A DNA stretch of 14,671 nucleotides from Gemmatimonadota bacterium (GTDB lineage Bacteria; Latescibacterota; UBA2968; UBA8231): contig PATE01000054.1 in the NCBI GenBank assembly GCA_002712305.1, positions 12,083 to 26,753 of the forward strand. Direction: 5' to 3'. Position numbers and translations under genes: made by a program. Shown one piece after another: positions 1 to 7,041 of this stretch; position 1 is the stretch's first letter, and each line of letters starts with the position of its first letter. The notes beneath the pieces were generated by a model, which was not told where the DNA came from, searched no databases, and was given only the letters and a program-made list of their open reading frames with translations.

Positions 1-521
1 GTGACGTGAAGATCCGCATCCTCCACGACCCCGGTCGGATCGTACAAGAAGGCTCGTCGTACCGCCCGACGGAGGCTGGCCAGATGCACGGCATCGTAGG
101 ACGTGGCCTCCGCAGCCTGGACAGATAGGGGCGCGGTGGGCAGCAGGAGTGTGTGTGGCGAACGGTCGATGACGGCCTGCCCAAGGCAGGGGTGGGGAGC
201 CTGGATTTCAACATCCTTGTGATCCGGCCAGATATCCAGCATACCATAGGCAGCTCGTGGCGCTTCGAGTTGCAGACTGTAGAAGTCGGGATAGGTCCGC
301 CACGTCGTGTCGTTGGCGTCGGTACTGGCACGTACGGCGTCGTAGAAGGCGGTCACCGAGGCGAGGATCAAGGCTGTCGCACCGAGCCCATCGAGGGGAG
401 CTCTCGTCACCACTCCCAGACGATCCGTTTCGGATGTACCGTGGAAAAACACGGGATGGGAGATCTCTTCATCGCCCTGGCGAACACTGAAATCATCACC
501 GCGTAGTTGGCTGGAATGCAT
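1..521 (-). CDS. Hypothetical protein, N-terminal part only (cut by left edge)
   Basis: The minus strand is open from an ATG at 521-519 to the window edge, giving 173 codons without a stop. The protein begins MHSSQLRGDDFSVRQGDEEI. I do not recognise the family. No signal peptide is visible. Residues around 45-65 form a mildly hydrophobic helix-like stretch (LGATALILASVTAFYDAV). It is followed by a segment rich in aromatic residues and prolines (WRTYPDFY, MLDIWPDHKD) and an Arg-rich helix (SLRRAVRRAFLYD), which suggests a soluble globular protein. No convincing Shine-Dalgarno precedes the ATG, so the start could lie elsewhere. It is divergent from the GntR/ABC unit and shares its 174-bp intergenic region, so co-regulation is possible but unproven. 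The plus-strand frame opposite it looks like a shadow. Confidence 0.62.
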   Translation of the reverse strand, partial: MHSSQLRGDDFSVRQGDEEISHPVFFHGTSETDRLGVVTRAPLDGLGATALILASVTAFYDAVRASTDANDTTWRTYPDFYSLQLEAPRAAYGMLDIWPDHKDVEIQAPHPCLGQAVIDRSPHTLLLPTAPLSVQAAEATSYDAVHLASLRRAVRRAFLYDPTGVVEDADLHV

Positions 522-574
522 CTTGGTGGTGGTCTTTCTGCCTCGAGTGTTCCGTAAGGCCACAGAGATAGGCC

Positions 575-632
575 TTGACAGAAGGGTTGACAAGGTCCGC
601 ATCGGTGTAGTAGGTAACTCGTACAGTATGTA
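575..632 (+). promoter_or_regulatory. Putative promoter/operator of the GntR-ABC operon
   Basis: Two perfect -35-like boxes TTGACA lie at 575-580 and 587-592, 12 bp apart in direct repeat. The second has TAGGTA at 611-616 (18-bp spacer) as a weak -10 candidate. Just downstream, at 622-632, is a short inverted repeat TACA-GTA-TGTA. Six GTA triplets fall between 607 and 632. YtrA-type GntR proteins usually repress their own operon by binding a short dyad at the promoter, so this dyad is the best operator candidate here. The boxes are seen directly; their function is inferred, and the -10 is poor. Confidence 0.35.
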
Positions 633-695
633 AATAGGGCACGTGATGCTCCGAGCGTGTCCGAGAGAAGATTCAGGGGACAGGAGAGAAGCCAC

Positions 696-1073
696 GTGGA
701 ATTCGACCCGACCCGACCGATCTACCTGCAGATCATGGAGGAGGTCAAGAAACGAGCCGTTCGAGGCGACTACAGCGTGGGTGAGCAATTGCCTTCCGTA
801 CGCGACATGGCCTCGCAGATGGGCGTGAATCCCAATACGATGTCCCGCGCCTACCAGGAACTTGAGCGTGAAGGGTTTCTACATACCCGCAGAGGTGAGG
901 GTTCCTTCCTCACGCACGAAACCGAGCGGGTCGAGCAGGAGCGTACGGCGTTGGCACAGGCGGCATGCACCGCGTTTATCGCACAACTGCGCGATCTGGC
1001 GTTCGATGCAGCTAGGACAAGCCGTCTCTTGAGACAAGTCGAGGAGGAGGTGAACGAAGATGGCGACCGTTGA
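696..1073 (+). CDS. GntR-family (YtrA subfamily) transcriptional regulator
   Basis: This is a 125-residue DNA-binding protein. The N-terminal winged helix-turn-helix covers about residues 1-72: the start PTRPIYLQIMEEV, then LPSVRDMASQMGVNPNTMSR, then the wing around GFLHTRRGEGSF. Only about 45 residues follow. This short helical tail is typical of the YtrA subfamily, which regulates adjacent ABC transporter genes, often in response to cell-envelope stress. I chose the GTG at 696 because AGGAGA lies about 8 nt upstream and because family members begin just before the PIYxQI motif. A GTG at 657 in the same frame would add 13 residues but lacks a comparable site. The 3' end overlaps the ATPase gene by 14 nt, so the two are co-transcribed, and self-repression of the operon is expected. 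Confidence 0.9.
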   Translation: MEFDPTRPIYLQIMEEVKKRAVRGDYSVGEQLPSVRDMASQMGVNPNTMSRAYQELEREGFLHTRRGEGSFLTHETERVEQERTALAQAACTAFIAQLRDLAFDAARTSRLLRQVEEEVNEDGDR

Positions 1074-1755
1074 GATCATCGATCTGGTGAAACGCTACCG
1101 CAGCACCCAGGCCCTGCGGGGGATCGATCTGAGATTCGAACCCGGGCGTGTCAGCGGTGTCCTTGGGGAGAATGGGAGCGGCAAAAGCACGCTCTTTCGT
1201 ATTCTGGCGGGTGTGACACGACCCACGCGGGGATCGGTCCTGATCGACGGAGAGAATGTGGGCGTGGAGACGCGGCGTATGAGCGCCTACCTGCCGGAGA
1301 TCGATTCATTCTACACCTGGATGTCGATCGAGGAGCAACTGAAATTCATCGGCAGTTTCCATCCCGGCTGGAACGCGGCCAAGGCACGCGAACTGACCCA
1401 CTTCATGGGGTTGGATTCCTCGGCCCGGATCGGGGAACTGTCGAAGGGCCAGAGGGCGCGACTGAAGTTCATCGTAGCCTTTTCCTGGCCCAGTCGCCTG
1501 GTATTGATGGACGAACCCCTCGGCGGGATCGATCCGCCCTCGCGAACACGAATCCTACGAGCGATGATGCAGGAGTTCCGAGCCGAAGAGCAGACGATTC
1601 TCATCTCCACCCATCTGGTCAACGAGATCGAGGAGTTCGTCGATGATGTCGTGTTTCTGCACGATGGAGAGATCGCCCTGCAAGGCAACGCCGACGCCCT
1701 GCGAAATGATCGTGGGGCATCCCTTTCACAGATGTTCGAGGAGGTGCTGTCGTGA
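1060..1755 (+). CDS. ABC transporter ATP-binding protein (YtrB/BcrA-like)
   Basis: This 231-residue nucleotide-binding subunit powers the permease encoded next to it. It has Walker A GENGSGKST at residues 36-44, a signature LSKGQ at 127-131 (a variant of LSGGQ), Walker B LVLMDEP with Asp151 and Glu152, a D-loop in LGGIDPPSR, and the switch His185 in STHLV. The Q-loop position reads YLPEID, with Glu where Gln is usual; this is common in BcrA/YtrB-type ATPases. A strong ribosome site (GGAGGAGG) precedes the ATG. The gene overlaps the regulator upstream by 14 nt and the permease downstream by 4 nt (GTGA). By family, this is an exporter or envelope-remodelling ABC-2 ATPase; the substrate is unknown. 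Confidence 0.93.
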   Translation: MATVEIIDLVKRYRSTQALRGIDLRFEPGRVSGVLGENGSGKSTLFRILAGVTRPTRGSVLIDGENVGVETRRMSAYLPEIDSFYTWMSIEEQLKFIGSFHPGWNAAKARELTHFMGLDSSARIGELSKGQRARLKFIVAFSWPSRLVLMDEPLGGIDPPSRTRILRAMMQEFRAEEQTILISTHLVNEIEEFVDDVVFLHDGEIALQGNADALRNDRGASLSQMFEEVLS

Positions 1756-2513
1756 ACGATTTCATCACCCTCTACATGAAAGAGCTTCGCGCTCAGCGAA
1801 TGGTCATCGGTGTACTGCTGTTAGGGACGCTCGGTCTGTCCATCTACGCGCTCACCGGTCTCGGTGATGTACCCCAGCCACGCCTTGCCCTCATCATCCT
1901 CCCATACGCCAGCGCGCTTGGGCTGCCTTTTCTGCTCATCCACGCGATTTCGAGTGAGTGGTCGGCGCAGACGCACTACCAGATTCTGGCTTTGCCCGTG
2001 CCTCGATGGCTCGTACTGCTGTCGAAGGTGGCGGTCGTGTTGAGTCTCGGTGTCGTCATCTACCTGTGCAGCACCGTCTTTCTACAGGTCATCGCAGACC
2101 GAATGACGGCGATGATGCTGGCTCAGGATGGTTCGGGGGACAGTTTTCGCATTGAGCCTCACATGGACGGTTCCACCGTATGGGCTGTGTCGGGCATCGT
2201 ATACGGCGTGCTGCTGCTGCCGCTGCTGGGCATCGCCTGCGCTGCCTCTGGTGTGCGCGTGATGGCGCAGCGGTTCAAGGGATTGTCCACGCTCGGCGTC
2301 TTTGTCGCCGGCGCGTATCTCTACGGAAAGCTCCAGATCCCCATCGTCCACGCCCTGGAGAAAATCTTCGGCAAATGGGAGCTCGATCTGCCCATCCATC
2401 ACGGTACCGCGACGGCGTCGGATGTGCACCTGCTGCTGATGTACTCGGTGTTGTTTGCCGCCCTCGGGGTCGGTGTGGGCGCCGTGCTCTTCGAGAAGTA
2501 CGTGGAAGCTTGA
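1752..2513 (+). CDS. ABC-2 type transporter permease
   Basis: This 253-residue integral membrane protein starts with GTG inside the ATPase stop (GTGA overlap), so translation is coupled. About six hydrophobic segments are visible: residues about 17-36 (VIGVLLLGTLGLSIYAL), 44-65, 86-112 (LVLLSKVAVVLSLGVVIYL), 143-167 (WAVSGIVYGVLLLPLLGIA), 178-194 and 226-248. The polar loop of about 30 residues between segments 3 and 4 is probably extracytoplasmic. The early MKELRAQR stretch resembles the amphipathic elbow helix of ABC-2 permeases. It is the last gene of the unit and converges on the kinase gene, only 17 nt away; I see no clear hairpin terminator in that gap. The transported substrate cannot be told. 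Confidence 0.88.
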   Translation: MNDFITLYMKELRAQRMVIGVLLLGTLGLSIYALTGLGDVPQPRLALIILPYASALGLPFLLIHAISSEWSAQTHYQILALPVPRWLVLLSKVAVVLSLGVVIYLCSTVFLQVIADRMTAMMLAQDGSGDSFRIEPHMDGSTVWAVSGIVYGVLLLPLLGIACAASGVRVMAQRFKGLSTLGVFVAGAYLYGKLQIPIVHALEKIFGKWELDLPIHHGTATASDVHLLLMYSVLFAALGVGVGAVLFEKYVEA

Positions 2514-2530
2514 GCCGTGGCTGAGACGGA

Positions 2531-3982
2531 CTAGGACTCGGCGGGCGGGTCCTGGTGGCACTGCCTGCCGAACAGGTCCCATGCATCGGCAACGGTATCC
2601 GCTCGGCCCGCCGCACGCAGGGCGAGCGCTCGCAATCCCAGCAGTGACTCGTCGAGATCTGCCGCCGGCGTCGTCGAATAAGACGTCAGCTCAGCGAGTA
2701 TCTGCTGCAGTTGTGGCAGTTGACGTGCGATTCCTCCGGACAGAATGAGGCGGCGCAACTGTGTCTGGGGATCGAGTTCGGCCAGCACATCCACGTATTG
2801 CTGCACAAAGGCCCCAAGAACCCCAGCCAGATACGACTGCACAGTGAGGCTGCCCTCGGTGATGCCTGCGATGCTGCCACCGTTTCTCCAGCCACGGGCG
2901 CCTTCGAAAACCGACAGATCCATCTGCAGGTGTGCCTGGCTGATCTGCTGGGGTGTCACCGAACCAAGAGCCTGCCAGAAGTCACCTGTGGTGCCGGCAA
3001 AATGGGCGATGTCTTCGAGGAATCCGATGAACTCGTTCAGCGCCCGGCCGGCGGGGATGTGGGTCACCGCTGTGAGCATCCGACCCTCGAAATAAGGGCG
3101 GCGCTCAAAAGCTTGGCTTACCGGGCCGTCGATGATGCTGACCTGGGATCCGGTTCCGAGATTCAGATTGGCATCGAGTATGGGAAACGGCCCCGCGCCC
3201 AGGACCGAACACTGGTGATCGCCTACACCCGCATAGATCGGCACCAGACCCTGTGGACCCGGCCAGTGCCCGGAAATGGTCGCTTCCGTACAGGGCGTCC
3301 CGAGCTGAATCTGGCACCCGCCGATCACCCGGATGCACTCGAGCAGGGGATCGGACGGGATCGAGCCAGACTCCACATCGGCCATGGCCATGGCTGCCAG
3401 CATCGTGGGATGTTCGACCAGATCAGCGCCTGCGAATCCGTCGTGGCTCAGTCGTGCCAGTGCCAGGGGGAGAGAAAGGGCCCACGCCTCCTCGACCGAG
3501 ACCTCTCCTGTACGGCATGTGTGGGCGATGTTCAGCAGGGGGAAGCCCGGCCGTGGCCGCATGCCTGTCAGGGATCGAAAGAGATCTCCCAGTCGCTCGA
3601 TGACCAGATCGTGGGTGGAATCTCCGTCGATCCGCTCCAAGGAGCGCGCATCCAACCACGAGACATAGTTGGTCTGCGGTGTACCGTCGGGGCCGACCAG
3701 CACAAAGCCGTGCATCTCGCTGCACAGTACGATGCCGTCGAATTCGTGGGTCTGCCATGCAGCGTGACAGATGGCGTCGAATCGTCTGAGAAGCTCATCC
3801 AGCGACAACTCATGACGTCCCGAAACGTCGTGTGCAGCTGTGACAGTTTGGGTCTTCGTCGGGGCAGGCGCGGATTGGGGTGTACGGCGGTCGACACCGA
3901 CGAAGGTGCCGCACTCGAGGTCGATGAGGGCAGACTTGGTACTGGTCGTGCCAAAGTCAATGGCGAGAAAATGGCTGCTCAC
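2531..3982 (-). CDS. FGGY-family carbohydrate kinase (sedoheptulokinase-like)
   Basis: This 483-residue sugar kinase should transfer the gamma-phosphate of ATP to a sugar hydroxyl in the cytoplasm. The N-terminal phosphate-binding motif is DFGTTSTK (residues 9-16). The CSEMHGFVL region corresponds to the GQMHG motif of sedoheptulokinase and xylulokinase. YAGVGDHQCSVLGA carries the likely catalytic base Asp255, and LNLGTGSQVS and LILSGGIARQ follow as the phosphate-2 and adenosine loops. The length fits the FGGY family (about 450-520). The ATG overlaps the stop of the beta-helix gene by 4 nt, so it is the last gene of the six-gene minus-strand operon. My subfamily guess rests on motif spacing; xylulose, ribulose or another ketose could equally be the substrate. 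Long frames on the opposite strand are shadows. Confidence 0.87.
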   Translation of the reverse strand: MSSHFLAIDFGTTSTKSALIDLECGTFVGVDRRTPQSAPAPTKTQTVTAAHDVSGRHELSLDELLRRFDAICHAAWQTHEFDGIVLCSEMHGFVLVGPDGTPQTNYVSWLDARSLERIDGDSTHDLVIERLGDLFRSLTGMRPRPGFPLLNIAHTCRTGEVSVEEAWALSLPLALARLSHDGFAGADLVEHPTMLAAMAMADVESGSIPSDPLLECIRVIGGCQIQLGTPCTEATISGHWPGPQGLVPIYAGVGDHQCSVLGAGPFPILDANLNLGTGSQVSIIDGPVSQAFERRPYFEGRMLTAVTHIPAGRALNEFIGFLEDIAHFAGTTGDFWQALGSVTPQQISQAHLQMDLSVFEGARGWRNGGSIAGITEGSLTVQSYLAGVLGAFVQQYVDVLAELDPQTQLRRLILSGGIARQLPQLQQILAELTSYSTTPAADLDESLLGLRALALRAAGRADTVADAWDLFGRQCHQDPPAES

Positions 3983-5220
3983 GACGCGGTCAGGTCGACG
4001 ACGTCCTGTTCCAGATCGGAGAAACGATTCCCCGCCAGCTGGGTACCACGGGACTGTTCGCTGATGCGGACGCCGATCTGCTGCCGTGCCTGGCCACTGG
4101 CGCCATCAAAATGGCAATCGTGGATCGTCGTGTCGTGGGTCGAACCGCGGATGTCGATGCCAACGCCGTCTTCGGCGAAGCCATTGTCCGAAAAGGAGCA
4201 GCCCTCGATCACATTGCGGTGACCACCGCGGTAGACGTGGGACGGTTCGCGAAACCGCAGACCCGTCTTGTGGTTGCCGGAGAATCGGGCGCCTTGTATC
4301 CGATTGTCAGTGTCCCGATGACCGATGGAGATCCCATAGTCCGTGTTGTCACAGAATTGCCCGCCTTCTACAAGGCCATCGGTGACACCCCAGCAGAAGA
4401 AGATGCCCTGGCCATTCCCGTCTCCGATACACTCGCTGAAGACGGGTCGCTGAGATCCCGAGCCCGGGTGGAATCCGAGATTCGAGTTGTCCAGTGCCTG
4501 ACACGACTCAAAGCGGACATCATCACAGATCTGAAAGCTGAAGCCATCGCCGTGATAACTGCGTGAAGTGACCTTGCGGAAGAGGTATCGATGGCATTGC
4601 TGGAGGAAAACGCCGCCAGAGTAGTTGCCGTTGATCTCTTCATTGGCGTCGCGGTGACCGTCCAGGACCAGGTGTTCTACCGTGACATCACAGACCCCTT
4701 CCTCGGCAGTGAGAACGGGAAAGAGGGTAGATGCGGTCGCTTGGTCTTCACACCAGAAGTTTTTCTCCGGCCGGCGGCTGAGGTAGACCTCCTTTCCCTC
4801 CACGCCCACGACGGTGTCGCGTACGACCTCCCGCAGACTACCGGAGTCGGTGTAGGAACGCAGCATGATTCCACAACCGGGCGCAAAACCGGAAGAGTCT
4901 TCAACGGTCACCCGATTCTCATACCAATCGGACTCGCGGGTGATCGTCGAGGTGTGACTCGGCAACTTGTGCAGAACCGTATCACTGCCGGCGCCGCGAA
5001 CCGTGATCCCCGTTCGCAGATACAGTGCGTTGGCCATCTCGTAGTCGCCGGGCAGGATCTGCAACGTTCCCGGACCACCCAGACGGGCCAGGTAATCGAT
5101 TCCCGCCTGCAAGGCCCGGTCATCACATCCCTCCAGATCGCCACCGCGACCGACGGTCAGGGTCAGGCCCTGCGGCAGCGAGCGGGTCCGATTGTCGGTA
5201 TCTGGTGATAGATGGCTCAT
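3979..5220 (-). CDS. Right-handed parallel beta-helix repeat protein (pectin-lyase fold)
   Basis: This protein has 413 residues from the ATG at 5220. The N-terminal part reads as an entry strand and cap (LQILPGDYEMANALYLRTGITVRGAG), as in pectate-lyase-fold proteins. Successive beta-helix turns of about 22-25 residues follow, such as VTVEHLVLDG, HRYLFRKVTSRSYHGDGFSF, VRFESCQALDNSNLGFH, LVEGGQFCDNTDYGISIG and VIEGCSFSDNGFAEDGVGIDI, to the C-terminus. The fold occurs in polysaccharide lyases, glycosidases, C5-epimerases and scaffold proteins; I cannot assign a catalytic site. No signal peptide is visible, which is odd for a polysaccharide lyase. An in-frame ATG at 5289 would add 23 residues but would overlap the ABC gene by 26 nt. 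Neither start has a good ribosome site. The 3' end overlaps the kinase start by 4 nt. Confidence 0.85.
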   Translation of the reverse strand: MSHLSPDTDNRTRSLPQGLTLTVGRGGDLEGCDDRALQAGIDYLARLGGPGTLQILPGDYEMANALYLRTGITVRGAGSDTVLHKLPSHTSTITRESDWYENRVTVEDSSGFAPGCGIMLRSYTDSGSLREVVRDTVVGVEGKEVYLSRRPEKNFWCEDQATASTLFPVLTAEEGVCDVTVEHLVLDGHRDANEEINGNYSGGVFLQQCHRYLFRKVTSRSYHGDGFSFQICDDVRFESCQALDNSNLGFHPGSGSQRPVFSECIGDGNGQGIFFCWGVTDGLVEGGQFCDNTDYGISIGHRDTDNRIQGARFSGNHKTGLRFREPSHVYRGGHRNVIEGCSFSDNGFAEDGVGIDIRGSTHDTTIHDCHFDGASGQARQQIGVRISEQSRGTQLAGNRFSDLEQDVVDLTAS

Positions 5221-5263
5221 GGCGCGATGAAGGTGGGATGCCCCTTGTGCCGGCGCAAGCTCG

Positions 5264-7036
5264 TCAGCCGGCGGCGTTGGCCTCTGCATCGCCGGGTGCG
5301 ACCCATACGTCAGCGAGAAGCTGCTGGGCCTCGATCATCTTGTGGTAGGCTCCGCCAGCGGCCAGGAGATCTTCGTGCCGGCCCCGTTCGACGATACGGC
5401 CCTGATCGAGGACGATAATGCAGTCCGCATGGCGGACCGTAGACAGACGGTGGGCGATGACGAGGGTTGTTCGCTGACGCATCAGACGCCGCAAGGCTTC
5501 CTGGATCAGCAGTTCGGTGTGTGTATCCACCGCAGAGGTCGCCTCGTCGAGAATCAGGACGGGCGCATCCTTCAACAAGGCTCGGGCGATGGCCAGTCGC
5601 TGCTTCTGGCCGCCGGACAGGCGAACCCCTCGCTCGCCGATGAGGGTGTCGTAGCCTTCGTCCAGTCCGTCGATGAACTCACTGGCATTGGCCGCTTCGG
5701 CAGCGGCACGTATCTGAGTGTCATCGGCATCAGGCCGTCCGAAGCGGATGTTGTCGGCAATGGTCCCGTGGAAGAGAAAGACATCCTGCTCGACGGCCGC
5801 CATCTGACTGCGCAACCAGGACACAGGGACCTGGCGCACATCCTCGGCGCCGAGGTGAATCGACCCGTGTTGGGGGTCGTCATAGCGGGGCAGCAGGTGA
5901 GAGATCGTCGTTTTGCCTGCTCCGGTATGACCGACGAGTGCGACGATCTGCCCCTCTGGCACCTCAAAGCTGATCTCGTGGAGGACGGGCTTGTCGACAT
6001 CGTATCCAAAGGTGACCGAATCGAATTGAATACTGTAGCGGGGTGCCGTTGGGACCTGCGCATCAGGCGCATCGACGATATCTGACTCGATGGCCAGCAA
6101 CTGAAAGACCCGATCCGTACTGACCGAAGCCTTCTGCAGCACATCGTTGATCGACGCCAGTGTGAGGAAGGGTTGATAGATGTGGGCCATGTAGACGATG
6201 AAGACGAACAAGTCTGCCACACCGATACGTTCGGCCATAGCGGCACTGCCACCGGCCCAGATCACCAACACGATGCCGATTCCGCCCGCTGCTTCCACCA
6301 GACCTGCTGGCATGAGGGAGACGGAGTTGGCCTCGATGGAGGCGTCTCGAAATGCGGCCGATCGCGAGGTGACACGCCGTGTGGCGGCGTCCTCCTGCAC
6401 AAAAGACTTGATCACACGAATGCCGGCGAACTGGTCATGTACGACGGCAACCAACTCTGACAGTCGCGAGCGAACGTCCCGCCACATCTGGCGAACTCGT
6501 CGGACGAAACGGTATACGAGAAAACCCGCAATCGGAATCGGAAGCAGTGTGATCAATGTCAGCTGAGGATCGATGCTGAGCAGAACACCGATCATCGCCG
6601 TGGGAATCACGAAAGCGAGGATCGTCTCGGGGACACCGTGGGCGATGAAGTCTTCCACCGCTTCGATGTCGTTGACAGACCTGGAGATCAGACTTCCCGT
6701 CCGTTCGCGGGCGAAGAACCGATGCGGCAGCCCCTGCACGTGGCGGTAGACTCTCACCATCAGATCGTCCATCACTCGATAAGCGGCGGCATGGGAAAAA
6801 CGACCGTATCCATATCGGGTGAGTCCGCGGAACAGATACACGCCCAACAGGGCCGCTGTCAGCTGTAGCAGTTCGATGGACGATCCTCCACCTTCGGTGA
6901 TCCAGAGGATCAGCTCACGGATCAACAACGGTGGAAGAAGATTGGCTCCGGCAAACACGAGACCGCACATCACAGACAGGCCCAGGAGCCGGCGACAATC
7001 GCCCAGAAGATGCCAGAACTGGCGCAGGAAACCCAT
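5264..7036 (-). CDS. ABC exporter, fused transmembrane and ATPase domains (MsbA-like half-transporter)
   Basis: This 590-residue type IV ABC exporter half is expected to work as a homodimer in the inner membrane. The first ~310 residues are the six-helix transmembrane domain (for example LLGLSVMCGLVFAGANLLPPL near the start). The ATPase follows: Walker A GHTGAGKTT with Lys375, Q-loop EQDVFLF, signature LSGGQ at 473-477, Walker B VLILDEATS with Glu498, and His529 in VIAHRLSTV. All catalytic residues are intact. I chose the ATG at 7036 because it lies 5 nt after the deacetylase stop; an in-frame ATG at 7147 would run 106 nt into that gene. Its place inside the sugar-enzyme operon suggests it exports a lipid-linked or glycan product, but MsbA-like sequences do not reveal substrates. 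Confidence 0.93.
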   Translation of the reverse strand: MGFLRQFWHLLGDCRRLLGLSVMCGLVFAGANLLPPLLIRELILWITEGGGSSIELLQLTAALLGVYLFRGLTRYGYGRFSHAAAYRVMDDLMVRVYRHVQGLPHRFFARERTGSLISRSVNDIEAVEDFIAHGVPETILAFVIPTAMIGVLLSIDPQLTLITLLPIPIAGFLVYRFVRRVRQMWRDVRSRLSELVAVVHDQFAGIRVIKSFVQEDAATRRVTSRSAAFRDASIEANSVSLMPAGLVEAAGGIGIVLVIWAGGSAAMAERIGVADLFVFIVYMAHIYQPFLTLASINDVLQKASVSTDRVFQLLAIESDIVDAPDAQVPTAPRYSIQFDSVTFGYDVDKPVLHEISFEVPEGQIVALVGHTGAGKTTISHLLPRYDDPQHGSIHLGAEDVRQVPVSWLRSQMAAVEQDVFLFHGTIADNIRFGRPDADDTQIRAAAEAANASEFIDGLDEGYDTLIGERGVRLSGGQKQRLAIARALLKDAPVLILDEATSAVDTHTELLIQEALRRLMRQRTTLVIAHRLSTVRHADCIIVLDQGRIVERGRHEDLLAAGGAYHKMIEAQQLLADVWVAPGDAEANAAG

Positions 7037-7041
7037 TGCTC

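Noticed and set aside
640-699. Two CACGTG palindromes (640-645 and 693-698)
   Set aside because: A 6-bp palindrome is expected often by chance in GC-rich DNA, and the second overlaps the GTG start; there is no evidence that it is a site.
2514-2530. Possible bidirectional terminator between the convergent permease and kinase genes
   Set aside because: The 17-nt gap holds no GC-rich hairpin followed by a T run on either strand.
2711-4222. 503-codon plus-strand open frame opposite the kinase and beta-helix genes
   Set aside because: It is antisense to the FGGY kinase, whose motifs are unmistakable. Its translation has no recognisable domain and is rich in residues expected from reverse reading of GC-rich codons.
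5342-6085. 247-codon plus-strand open frame
   Set aside because: It is antisense to the ATPase domain of the ABC exporter, which has every catalytic motif.
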